From the NCBI RefSeq assembly GCF_001905725.1, contig NZ_LIWB01000010.1, positions 232,555-296,554 of the forward strand: 64,000 bases of DNA, written 5' to 3'. The stretch is from Streptomyces sp. CB02400 (GTDB lineage Bacteria; Actinomycetota; Actinomycetes; Streptomycetales; Streptomycetaceae). Every line of letters starts with the position of its first letter. The stretch's first letter is position 1. The position numbers and the translations under genes are program-made. The notes beneath the pieces are model-generated. The model had not been told where the DNA came from and searched no databases. It saw nothing but the letters and a program-made list of their open reading frames with translations. Below, one piece after another: positions 27,147 to 35,255 of this stretch.

Positions 27147-27743
27147 ATGGTTCGTACTGTCGTGGTGCACGACGAGGAATTACTGCGGTCGGCATTGGTG
27201 CAACTGCTCAGGTCCGATGCCGCGCTGGAGGTCTCGTCCATGTCACCCGGCGCCGGACCGCCGGATCGCGACATGTCGCCGACGGACGTGTGGGTCGTGG
27301 ACGGTGACTGCCTGCGGGGGCCGGGGCAGGCGCACGACGCGCCCTTCCCCACCCGGCGCGGGGACCGGCTCGTCGTGCTGACGACCGCCAAGCGGCCGGG
27401 GATCCTCCGCCGGGCGTTCGACGGCGGTGCTCTCGGGCTGGTCGACAAGAACGCCCCGGCGGACCGGTTGATCACGGCGGTGCACACGGTCGCCAAGGGG
27501 GAACGTTTCCTCGACCAGACGCTCACGGTCGCCCTGCTGGAGGGCGCGGAGATGCCGCTGACCACCCGTGAGCTGAGCGTGCTGTCCCTCGCCTCCCAGG
27601 GGGCGCCGATGGCCGAGATCGCGGCCCGTCTGCACCTGTCCCGGGGAACCGTCCGCAACTACATGGCCACGGCGATCCGGAAGGTGGGCGCCCGCAACCG
27701 GGTCGACGCGATACGCATCGTCCAGAGCGCCGGCTGGACGTGA
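27147..27743 (+). CDS. ramR: RamR/AmfR response regulator of SapB synthesis
   Basis: 198 aa from the ATG at 27147, with AGAGG 8 nt upstream; a GTG at 27138 is less likely. NarL/LuxR-type response regulator. Receiver: acidic pair D9/E10, phosphoacceptor region VVDGD (D52), conserved K101. HTH at about residues 137-195 (LTTRELSVLSLASQGAPMAEIAARLHLSRGTVRNYM). No histidine kinase is nearby, as for the orphan RamR of S. coelicolor, and it converges with the ram operon in the same way. It activates ramCSAB. Leucine 12 is encoded by TTA (27180-27182), predicting dependence on the bldA tRNA and so on developmental stage. Confidence 0.92.
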   Translation: MVRTVVVHDEELLRSALVQLLRSDAALEVSSMSPGAGPPDRDMSPTDVWVVDGDCLRGPGQAHDAPFPTRRGDRLVVLTTAKRPGILRRAFDGGALGLVDKNAPADRLITAVHTVAKGERFLDQTLTVALLEGAEMPLTTRELSVLSLASQGAPMAEIAARLHLSRGTVRNYMATAIRKVGARNRVDAIRIVQSAGWT

Positions 27744-27783
27744 CGGGCGGTGCGGTGACCCCGCCCGGGACGGCCGGCCCCGG

Positions 27784-29688
27784 TCAGGGATCCCGGGCCG
27801 GGCCGCCGTTCCAGTGGCCCGTCAGGTCACGGTAGAGCGGCGAGCGTTCCAGCACCTCCTCGTGCGTGCCGCACACCGCCTCCGTCCCGTCCAGCACCAG
27901 CACCCGGTCGGCGCGGACGGCCGACGACAAGCGGTGCGCCACCACCAGCAGCGTTCCCGGGCGCCGCGCGAGGGCCTCCTCCGCGTGTGCCTCGGACGCC
28001 GGATCGAGGTGGCAGGTGGCCTCGTCGAGCAGCAGCAGGGGCGCGGAGGACAGACAGGCGCGTGCGAGCGCGACGAGCTGCCGTTCGCCCGGGGACAGTC
28101 CGGCGGGCCGCACCGGTGCGTCGAGCCCGCCCAAGCGCTCGACCAACGGCCGCAGACCGAGGGCCCCGACGGCGGCGTCGAGGTCCGCGCGGTCCGCGTC
28201 CGGACGCAGATACGCGAGGTTGTCGCCCACGGTCCCGGAGAAGACGTACGCCTCCTGGGGCACCAGCACACGCAGCGCGGCGAGTTCGGCGGGGGCGCGC
28301 CCGGTCACCTCCCGGCCGGCCACCCGTACCTCGCCGCCGCTCGGCGCGAGCGTCCCCGCGACCAGGCGGGTGAGCGTCGACTTGCCGATGCCGCTCGGTC
28401 CGACGACCGCGAGGCGCTCGCCCGGGGCGACGCACAGGTCGAGCGAGTCGAGGACCGGTTCGGCGCGGGCGCCGTAGGAGAGGGTCACGGACCGCAGCTC
28501 CACCGCCGCGGCCGGACGTTCCCCGTGAGCCGGTGCCCGGGTGCCGGCGGTCGTCCTTGGGCGGGCGGTGACGGCTGTGCCGGGGGCCGGGAAGCGCGCG
28601 GCCGGGTACGCGGGCTTCGGTCGCGCGTGGTGTCCGACCGCCGACGCCTTCGCCCCCGCCGACGTCGGCTCCGGCTCCGGCTTCGGCTTCGGCTCCGGCT
28701 CCGGCTCCGGGCCGATGATCCGGTCGAGGACGACCAGCAGCCGGGCCCCCGCCGCGCCGAGCGCGGTCATCAGCGTGTGCAGGGCGGGCAGCAGCGACTG
28801 GACGAGATAGGTGAAGGCACCCAGCAGCGCGCCCGCCGTCACTCCTCGCCCGCGCAGCCACGGCACCGCCAGCAGCAGCGCGAGGACGGGCAGCTGGCCC
28901 GAGACGCCGAGCGCCGCCGTGCGCACCGCCGCCCAGCCTGCCAGGGCACGGGCCGCCGCGGCGGCCCCGTCGACCAGCTCCGCGCCGCGCCGCGCCGCCT
29001 CGGGCCCGGTTCCGCAGGCCGTCAGGTCCCGCAGCGCCGCCCGTGACCGGGCCGCGTGGTCGCCCAGCGCCTCGTCGGCCGCCAGGGCGCGTCGCTGAGC
29101 CGCCGCCATGGGCCGCAGCGTCACCAGGAACAGCACCAGGCCGCCCGTCAGCGGTGGCAGCACCACCACGAGGAGGGCGGGGTGCAGCGACAACAGTCCC
29201 AGCAGCGCTCCGGCGGCGGTGAAGACGAAAGAACGCAGGGTCAGGACGAGACCTGCGAAGCTGTCCCGGGCGATCTCGACCTGGTTCGTCAGCCGGGAGA
29301 CGGCCGCCCGGTCCGTCCCGCCGGCCCCGCCCAGGACGGCCCGGGCCAGGGACCGGTCGACCGCGCGCCGCACCAGGCCGTCGCGCAGCGGCTCCGTCAG
29401 CCCGGCGAGCTGGGTGAACACGCCCCGGATCACCGGAGCGCCGAACAGTACGGCGACCAGCGCGACCGCGAGCCACAGCAGCCCCCGGCGCACATCGCCG
29501 GCGAGGAACCCTTGGTCGACGGCGCGGGCGACGCCGTAGCCCACGAGAAACGCCTGCCCGGTCTCGACAAGCGACCAGAGCGCGAGCCGCACCGACACCC
29601 CCGTGCGACGGGCGAGGAAACGACGGGCGGGCGGCGCGATGCGACGCAACGCCCCGGACCCGTCACCCGTACCCGCACCACGCGTCAC
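27784..29688 (-). CDS. ramB: SapB-locus ABC transporter, RamB (fused membrane and ATPase domains)
   Basis: 634 aa from the GTG at 29688; an upstream ATG at 29727 lies within the duplicated junction and adds 13 poor residues. Six-helix ABC membrane domain (residues 20-330), then a low-complexity (Glu/Lys)-Pro linker encoded by a hexanucleotide tract, then the ATPase: Walker A GPSGIGKST, signature LSPGERQ (SPG in place of the usual SGG), Walker B LLLLDEATCHLD. It is thought to export SapB as a heterodimer with RamA. Last gene of the operon, converging on ramR at 40 bp. Confidence 0.88.
   Translation of the reverse strand: MTRGAGTGDGSGALRRIAPPARRFLARRTGVSVRLALWSLVETGQAFLVGYGVARAVDQGFLAGDVRRGLLWLAVALVAVLFGAPVIRGVFTQLAGLTEPLRDGLVRRAVDRSLARAVLGGAGGTDRAAVSRLTNQVEIARDSFAGLVLTLRSFVFTAAGALLGLLSLHPALLVVVLPPLTGGLVLFLVTLRPMAAAQRRALAADEALGDHAARSRAALRDLTACGTGPEAARRGAELVDGAAAAARALAGWAAVRTAALGVSGQLPVLALLLAVPWLRGRGVTAGALLGAFTYLVQSLLPALHTLMTALGAAGARLLVVLDRIIGPEPEPEPKPKPEPEPTSAGAKASAVGHHARPKPAYPAARFPAPGTAVTARPRTTAGTRAPAHGERPAAAVELRSVTLSYGARAEPVLDSLDLCVAPGERLAVVGPSGIGKSTLTRLVAGTLAPSGGEVRVAGREVTGRAPAELAALRVLVPQEAYVFSGTVGDNLAYLRPDADRADLDAAVGALGLRPLVERLGGLDAPVRPAGLSPGERQLVALARACLSSAPLLLLDEATCHLDPASEAHAEEALARRPGTLLVVAHRLSSAVRADRVLVLDGTEAVCGTHEEVLERSPLYRDLTGHWNGGPARDP
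28666..28710. repeat. Hexanucleotide tract (CGGCTY)n in ramB
   Basis: Seven and a half tandem copies of CGGCTC/CGGCTT encode an alternating Glu-Pro/Lys-Pro linker between the membrane and ATPase domains on the minus strand. Slippage by one unit would change the linker by two residues and keep the frame. Confidence 0.85.
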
Positions 29689-29901
29689 CGCCGCACCCCC
29701 TCGGGCCGGGACCGACACACGGCGCACACACCCGGTGCCGTGGCCTCAGTGCCCCGGGCGAGGAAACAACAGACGGGCAGCGCGATACGGCGCAACGCCC
29801 CGGACCCGTCACCCGTACCCGCGCCGCGCGTCACCGCCGCACCCCCTCGGGTTCGGGCCGGTGCGTGGTGTCCGCACGCGGTGCCGTGACCTCGGTGCCA
29901 C
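29610..29901. repeat. Diverged 146-bp tandem duplication across the ramA/ramB junction
   Basis: The segment 29610-29755 is repeated with an offset of 146 bp at 29756-29901. Long stretches are identical, for example around 29651-29676 and 29797-29822, and both copies keep ACCCCCTCGGG and CGGTGCCGTG. Each copy contains the end of the upstream transporter (encoding EGVRR and its TGA) overlapped by a GTG start. Confidence 0.88.
29685..29834 (-). other. 49-codon bridging frame created by the ramA/ramB duplication
   Basis: Its GTG at 29834 overlaps the ramA stop, and its own TGA (29685-29687) overlaps the ramB GTG. It begins like RamB (VTRGAGTGDGSGALRR) and ends like RamA (PEGVRR). The duplication is not a multiple of three, yet it leaves a continuous frame that could carry ribosomes from ramA to ramB. 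Whether the peptide has any function is unknown. Confidence 0.5.
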
Positions 29902-31600
29902 CGGCGCCGAAGACCGCCCGGTAGTCAGCCGTGTGCCACAGTTCGTGATGGGGTGCGACGGCACGCACTCCCCCGTCCTCCAGCCAGATCACCAGATCCG
30001 CCCGGGCCGCCACCGACGGGCGGTGTGCGACGACCAGCCTGGTTCCGGGCCGTACCGAGTGGCGCAGCGCCCGGTCCACCTCGTGCTCCGTGGCGGTGTC
30101 CAGACTGGATGTCGCGTCGTCCATGATCAGCAGCCGTCCGGCGTGCGCGAACGCCCGGGCGAGGCCGAGGCGCTGGTGCTCGCCGCCCGAGAGCGGCGCC
30201 GTGGACAGCGGGGTGTCGTAGCCGCTCGGCAGCCGGCGGACGAAGCCGTCGGCGCCCGCGGCACGGCAGGCTTCCCGGACCTGTTCGGGCGACACCCGCC
30301 GGGGGCCGGCGGCGACCGCTTCGGCGACCGTGCCCTCGGCCGGCGCCGGGCGCTCGAAGGCGTAGGCGACCTCGGTGCGCAGCGCCTCCCGGGCCAACCG
30401 GTCGAGGCGGACGCCGTCCAGCAGCACGTGTCCCTCGTCGGGGTCGATCAGCCGCCCCGCCACGGCGGCCAGGACGGACTTCCCCGCTCCGCTGCGGCCG
30501 ACCACCGCGACGGTGGTGCCGCCCTCCACCCGCACACCGTCGACGCGCAGGACCTGCCTGCCGTCGCGCACCACCCGCACGCCGCGCAGTTCGAGATCGC
30601 CCGGTCCGGCCGGGGGGAGGCGCCGCGTCCCGTAGTCCAGCGTGGGCATGCCTGCCAGTGCCAGGGTCCGGTTGTGTGCCTCGCGGCCCCGTACCACCGC
30701 GCCCAGCAGGGACGCGGCGCCACCGACGCCGGCCGTCAGCTGCGCGTACCGGCACACGGCGAGCAGCTCGCCCACGCTCAGGGCGCCCGACGCCAGGCGC
30801 AGGCCGCCGACGGCCGTGGCGGCCAGGGTGAGCAGGGGGACCAGGACACCGCTGCGGCCCAGGGCCCGTCCGTGCAGCGCCCACATGCGCCGGCCCAGGG
30901 CGGCGAGCTCCTCCAACGGCGCCAGTATGCGGGCGCGTTCACGGGCGACGGTCCCCGCGGCGGCGATCGTCGCCGCGCCCTCCAGGGCCTCCAGCAGCCG
31001 GGACGCGATCTGTGACTGCGTGTTCTGGTAGGCGGCCACCGAGGCACCGGTGTCGCGGGCGAAGGTCCGCAGCACCAGCGCCAGGGCGGGCAGACCGGCC
31101 AGCACGCAGGCCGCCACCCACACGTCGACGACGGCCAGCGCCACGAGCGCGCCCACCGGCGTGACCACCGAGGCCGCCAGCGCCGCCCGGGCCGCCGGGG
31201 CGCCGCCCGCGTCGGCGGCGTTGAGGGTCAGGCGGGTCCCGACGTCCCCCGGCGTGAAGGGCCCCGCGCGCTCCGGTACGGCGCGCAGCAGACCGTCGAA
31301 GGCGCGGGAGCGGACGGAGGCCGTCCAGCCGGCGTTGCAGCGGCCGGTGAACAGGGAGGTGAGGCTGTCGAGCAGCAGTTCACCGAGGAGCAGTACGGCA
31401 GTCAGCGCCAGCCAGCGTCCCACGGCGCCGTCGGCTCCGCCGTCGCGCAGGAGCAGGTCCAGTGTGCGGCCGAGGGCGAAGGGCTGGGCCACCGTCGCCG
31501 CGGCCGCTCCGACCGAGCACAGCAGTACCAGTACTTCGGGTGCGCGCCCCGGCCCCGCGCCGCCGGCTCCGTCCCGCGCCCGGAACCCGGTCGTCAGCAC
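29831..31600 (-). CDS. ramA: SapB-locus ABC transporter, RamA (fused membrane and ATPase domains)
   Basis: 589 aa from the GTG at 31600, preceded by AAGGAG at 8-nt spacing. N-terminal ABC membrane domain of about six helices, C-terminal ATPase with Walker A GRSGAGKSV, signature LSGGEHQRLGLARA and Walker B LLIMDDATSSLD (Asp in place of the usual catalytic Glu after the Walker B Asp). Such asymmetry is common in heterodimeric exporters, where the partner (RamB, DEAT) supplies the canonical site. It follows ramS after a 123-bp gap containing a strong hairpin. Confidence 0.9.
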   Translation of the reverse strand: MLTTGFRARDGAGGAGPGRAPEVLVLLCSVGAAAATVAQPFALGRTLDLLLRDGGADGAVGRWLALTAVLLLGELLLDSLTSLFTGRCNAGWTASVRSRAFDGLLRAVPERAGPFTPGDVGTRLTLNAADAGGAPAARAALAASVVTPVGALVALAVVDVWVAACVLAGLPALALVLRTFARDTGASVAAYQNTQSQIASRLLEALEGAATIAAAGTVARERARILAPLEELAALGRRMWALHGRALGRSGVLVPLLTLAATAVGGLRLASGALSVGELLAVCRYAQLTAGVGGAASLLGAVVRGREAHNRTLALAGMPTLDYGTRRLPPAGPGDLELRGVRVVRDGRQVLRVDGVRVEGGTTVAVVGRSGAGKSVLAAVAGRLIDPDEGHVLLDGVRLDRLAREALRTEVAYAFERPAPAEGTVAEAVAAGPRRVSPEQVREACRAAGADGFVRRLPSGYDTPLSTAPLSGGEHQRLGLARAFAHAGRLLIMDDATSSLDTATEHEVDRALRHSVRPGTRLVVAHRPSVAARADLVIWLEDGGVRAVAPHHELWHTADYRAVFGAGGTEVTAPRADTTHRPEPEGVRR

Positions 31601-31644
31601 CGGCCGATCTCCTTCCGTTTCCGTCCGTCCACCGGAACAGGCGA

Positions 31645-31674
31645 CGGCGCCCCGGGCGGAAGCCCGGGGCGCCG
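31645..31674 (-). terminator. Attenuator hairpin between ramS and ramA
   Basis: CGGCGCCCCGGGC (31645-31657) and its exact complement (31662-31674) form a 13-bp stem closed by a GGAA/TTCC tetraloop, 50 bp after the ramS stop. No U-tract. It probably stops part of the transcripts, so the precursor is made in excess of the transporter. Confidence 0.75.
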
Positions 31675-31723
31675 GAGCCGAACGACATGACTCACCGCGT
31701 CGCCGCGGCGGTCGACACCGGCG

Positions 31724-31852
31724 TCAGTTACAGGTGGTGACGCTCAGGCTGCTGTCGCCGCAGAGCAGCAGGCTCGCGCGGCTGCCGGTCTCGACGTCCC
31801 CCATGGCCTCTTCCTTGGGGGTCTCCATCGACTGCAGGTCGAACAGGTTCAT
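31724..31852 (-). CDS. ramS: SapB lantibiotic precursor RamS
   Basis: 42 aa. The leader (1-21) contains the class III recognition motif LFDLQ at residues 3-7; the core (22-42, from TGSRASLLLC to SLSVTTCN) has two Cys (C31, C41) for two lanthionine rings, with Ser/Thr residues for dehydration. It is nearly identical to S. coelicolor RamS as I recall it, with Val instead of Ile at residue 38. Mature SapB is a surfactant peptide released at the colony surface so that aerial hyphae can rise. The ATG overlaps the ramC stop (ATGA), so precursor and modifying enzyme are coupled. Confidence 0.97.
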   Translation of the reverse strand: MNLFDLQSMETPKEEAMGDVETGSRASLLLCGDSSLSVTTCN

Positions 31853-34512
31853 GACATCTTCCCTTCGTGGGACAACGGGTTGTCTTCTTTCATCACGACC
31901 CCGGGAAGGGGCCGAGTCAGGTGGCCGCCCCGCGTGCGCGGCGGCGGAAGGAACGGCAGCCCGGCGGGCGGGGCACCGTGGGCGGAGGCGACGGCCAGCA
32001 GGCATCCGGCCGTGCCCGTGGAGAGGTCCATGGACAGGCGCATCATCTGCTCACCGGGGAAGGCGAGCCGGTCGCGGTAGCTCATGGCGTGCCAGGACAG
32101 CGCGTCGAGCTGACGCCGGACGGCCTCCGGACCGGTGCCGGGCACCTCGGCCGTCGTGCGGGCGAGGTGCAGCACCATCCCGGCCACACCCCGGTACAGG
32201 CCCGGCTGGGCGTAGAACATGGCCTGCGCCGCGGCCACGATCTCGCCTCTCGCCCGCTCGAACTCCTCGTCCTCCCGGTGCGCCAGGTAGTCGTCGAGCA
32301 CCATGCCGATGCCCACGCTGCCCGCGCCCAGGTAGGGCATGGTGCGCCAGCCCTCGTCGACCTGCAGGGCGCCACCCGCGCCGCGGACGCAGCGGGCGAG
32401 GTCCTGGCGCAGCGCGTCCCGCGCGAGGTCGAGCAGGGCGGGGTCCCGGTCGCGTTCGTACAGCCGCAGGAAGAGCAGGGCGCGTCCCGCCGCGCCGTAC
32501 AGCAGCCCCGCGCGCGCCCGGCCGGTGCTCCCGTCCCCGGCCGGCACGCCCCGGGCGGTCAGCTCGGCGCAGCGCCGGGCCGCCGCGTGCACGGCGGTCT
32601 CCCCGGTGGCCGCGGCCAGCGAGTCCAGGGCCAGCCCCAGTCCGGCGGTGCCGCTGTGCAGGTCCGGGGCCAGGTGGTCGAAGGGCTGGTCGAGGAGGAG
32701 TTCGGCGAGGTCGAGGGCGCGATCGCGGTGGCCGAGGTACTCCAGCGTCCAGGCGAGGCCGGCGAGCCCGTCGTGGAAACCGAGCGGCATGCCCGACGGC
32801 GGTTGCTTGGTCCGCTCCAGCAGCCACTGTTCCCCGTCCTCGTCCCTTCCCGCCCCGCTCTCGGCCAGGGCGTACAGCACTCCCGCCGCGCCGTGGCCGA
32901 AGGCCAGTCCGCCGCCGGCCGTGGCGAACTGCGCGATGTCGCCGGGGAAGAGGCGGTCGGTACGGGACGGTGTCGCCGACGCGCGGATGGCCGCGGCCAT
33001 CGAGTCCCGGCTGCGGGGCCAGTCGTCCGGCCGGACCGGCACCACCGGCCCGTCCGTCCGTCGCGCCGCCGGAGCGCCGGTGGAGGCGGGGGCGCCGCCG
33101 GTGATCTCGTCGACCGCCGCGTCCAGGAAGGCCCGGTCCACCGGGAACTGCCCCGCCACCACATCGGCGAGATGGGCCGCCTTGCGCCGGTCCAGCGCCA
33201 GCAGACTGGTGAGCGGGAGGAACAGCGCGAGCCGCAGACAGGCCAGCGCGTACCGGTCCACCGCGACACCCCGCCGGTCGGACGGCGCCACGAACCCCGG
33301 GTTGGCGACGGTCTGCCGGCCGGGCTCGCCGACCTGGTGCGCCGCCTCGAAGTCCAGCAGGGCGACGCTGTCGTCCTCGCGGATCATGATGTTGAACAGG
33401 TGCAGGTCGTTGAAGACCACGCCCCGGGCGTGGACGTCCTCGACGGCGCGTTCCACCCGCGCGTGGACGTCGAGGGCCCAGGCCGTGTACTCGGCCAGCC
33501 GCTCCTCACCGGGGTCTGCCTCGATGAGCGGGTGACGGCGGGCGAAGAACGTGTTGAGCGGCTTGCCGTCGATGTGCTCCAGCACCAGGAAGTGGTGCTC
33601 CCCGACCGTCAGGTGATCGAGCACCTCGGGTGTGCAGCCGAGACCGGACAGCCGCTCCAGCGCCCGGCGTTCGCGATGCAGCCGGGTCACGGCGTCCGCG
33701 CCGTCGGCCGCCAGACCTGCGTGCGGCCGGGCCTCCTTGAGGACGACCCGTTCCCCGGTGCGGGAGTCGCGGGCGAGGTAGACACCGCCGCCGTTGGAGA
33801 AGTGCAGCGCCGATTCGACGGTGTAGGGCAGGCTGCCCACGGTCAGCGCGTCCCGGGCCGCCAGGTGCGGGCGCAGGAAGGCGGGCGGCTCCACCCAGTC
33901 CGGCACACGGAAGACGGGGCCGCGCAGGTCGGGCACCAGCACTCCGTCGGGACCGGTCACGGCCGGCCGCAACTCCCCTTGCGCGTCGTAGCAGTTGCGC
34001 CGGGTGAAGCCGCCGTACCGGACGTGCACGGGTCCTTCGCCGAGCCGCAGGTCGCTCAGGACGTACGGTCCGGGTTCGCCCGCCAGCAGCTCCGACAGCT
34101 CGCCCGCGAGCCGTTCGAACCGCTCCTCGTCCGCCGGGTACACGGTGATGAACTTGCCGCTGCCCGCCCGGTCCGCGTACTTGGCGTTGCGCTGGTGCAG
34201 CAGATAGCGGCTGGGGACGAACTTGAAGGCCGTGCCGCCGGCGACACAGTGCCGCCACACGCGTTCGAGCACGGACTCGGCGTTGTCGAGACAGGCGGAG
34301 ACGTGGATCTTCCAGCCCTGGTCGGGCAGTTCGGCGTCGACCGGACGCAGGGCGAGCCAGTCCCCGCTCTCGTTGCGCTGCCATCCCGGCGGGACGGGCC
34401 ACGAGGCCGCGGCGTACCGGGAGCGTCCGTTGCCGGCCGGGGAGACGGTGCGGTGCGGAGCGTCGTAGAAGTACGGGTCCGCGTCGCAGTACACGGCATA
34501 GCCCTTGTTCAC
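31849..34512 (-). CDS. ramC: Class III lanthipeptide synthetase RamC
   Basis: 887 aa from the GTG at 34512, preceded by GGGAGGGAG at 6-nt spacing; an ATG at 34545 is an alternative with a weaker site. Three domains: lyase (about 1-220), Ser/Thr-kinase-like (about 225-480; VVLKEARPH lysine, VVFNDLHLFNIMI catalytic loop, LLDFEAAH metal motif) and a LanC-like cyclase (about 520-887; GLAFGHGAAGVLYAL, FHDGLAGLAWTL, LYRGVAGMVLHLA). The cyclase lacks the Cys-Cys-His zinc ligands of class I/II/IV enzymes, which defines class III. It phosphorylates, eliminates and cyclises RamS. First gene of ramCSAB. Confidence 0.95.
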   Translation of the reverse strand: MNKGYAVYCDADPYFYDAPHRTVSPAGNGRSRYAAASWPVPPGWQRNESGDWLALRPVDAELPDQGWKIHVSACLDNAESVLERVWRHCVAGGTAFKFVPSRYLLHQRNAKYADRAGSGKFITVYPADEERFERLAGELSELLAGEPGPYVLSDLRLGEGPVHVRYGGFTRRNCYDAQGELRPAVTGPDGVLVPDLRGPVFRVPDWVEPPAFLRPHLAARDALTVGSLPYTVESALHFSNGGGVYLARDSRTGERVVLKEARPHAGLAADGADAVTRLHRERRALERLSGLGCTPEVLDHLTVGEHHFLVLEHIDGKPLNTFFARRHPLIEADPGEERLAEYTAWALDVHARVERAVEDVHARGVVFNDLHLFNIMIREDDSVALLDFEAAHQVGEPGRQTVANPGFVAPSDRRGVAVDRYALACLRLALFLPLTSLLALDRRKAAHLADVVAGQFPVDRAFLDAAVDEITGGAPASTGAPAARRTDGPVVPVRPDDWPRSRDSMAAAIRASATPSRTDRLFPGDIAQFATAGGGLAFGHGAAGVLYALAESGAGRDEDGEQWLLERTKQPPSGMPLGFHDGLAGLAWTLEYLGHRDRALDLAELLLDQPFDHLAPDLHSGTAGLGLALDSLAAATGETAVHAAARRCAELTARGVPAGDGSTGRARAGLLYGAAGRALLFLRLYERDRDPALLDLARDALRQDLARCVRGAGGALQVDEGWRTMPYLGAGSVGIGMVLDDYLAHREDEEFERARGEIVAAAQAMFYAQPGLYRGVAGMVLHLARTTAEVPGTGPEAVRRQLDALSWHAMSYRDRLAFPGEQMMRLSMDLSTGTAGCLLAVASAHGAPPAGLPFLPPPRTRGGHLTRPLPGVVMKEDNPLSHEGKMS

Positions 34513-35255
34513 GCCGTCTCCCTCCCATCGGTCGCTGACGGGCATGACGCTGTCACGGGGCGCACCGTCCCGCACAGTCACCGCTGTCATCACTCCGACG
34601 TGCGGAACGCACGGGTAACTTCATTGGAGGCCGGGCGGGACGGAGCCCGTCTCCCTTGAGGGCGGCCGGTGTTCGGCGCCCGACGACGGAGGTTCCGCAC
34701 GGCGGAAGTCCCCTTGCCGGTGCCGGGGCGCGGACCGGCCCGTAGGCACAGACCGGGCCGGAGACGCCGCCGGTCACGGTCCGCGGCACGCCTCCGCGCC
34801 GAGGGCCTCGTGGACCGCCTCCCCGGCGTCGGCACGGTGGGTGGTCGTCGCCCGGAAGTACCCCACGGCCTCGGCCGTTGACGGGCCTCGCGGAAACCCT
34901 GCGTGAACACGGTCACGTCACCAACGAGGTCCGCGCCATGGCCCCGCTCCCGCTCCCGTCGCCGAACGCCTCCGCGTCGAACGCCTGCGCCGCCTGAACG
35001 GTCTTCCCCCTCTCCTCCGACCTCACGTACCTCCCCCTCGGCATCGGCGCCGTGGTGCGGGTCTTCGCCCTCCCGGGGGCCACCGTCTTCCGCCTCGTGG
35101 TCGCCGCATCCGAGCCCCCGCGGGCGGCTGCAAGAGGCGCTTCGACAAGGATTTCGCCAGGAACACCGTCGCACTCGGCAGAATATGGACGCGTGCGACG
35201 CCGGAAGGCGGACTGCGGAACGCCGTGACGGCGACACGAGCGAGAAGGAACCTTC
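34513..35255. other. 743-bp non-coding region upstream of ramC
   Basis: Holds the ramC promoter region and the leader of the P-loop/SUKH gene. Palindromes CGTGCG-GAA-CGCACG (34599-34613) and TTCCGC-ACG-GCGGAA (34693-34707) share the string GTGCGGAAC in opposite orientations. On the plus strand about 34998-35117 a short frame reads like a broken membrane-protein fragment (LSSDLTYLPLGIGAVVRVFA), but has no start. No gene called. Confidence 0.5.

Noticed and set aside
34998..35117. Possible membrane-protein fragment upstream of the SUKH gene
   Set aside because: Only about 40 residues look protein-like and no start, stop or neighbouring homologous part could be linked to it.
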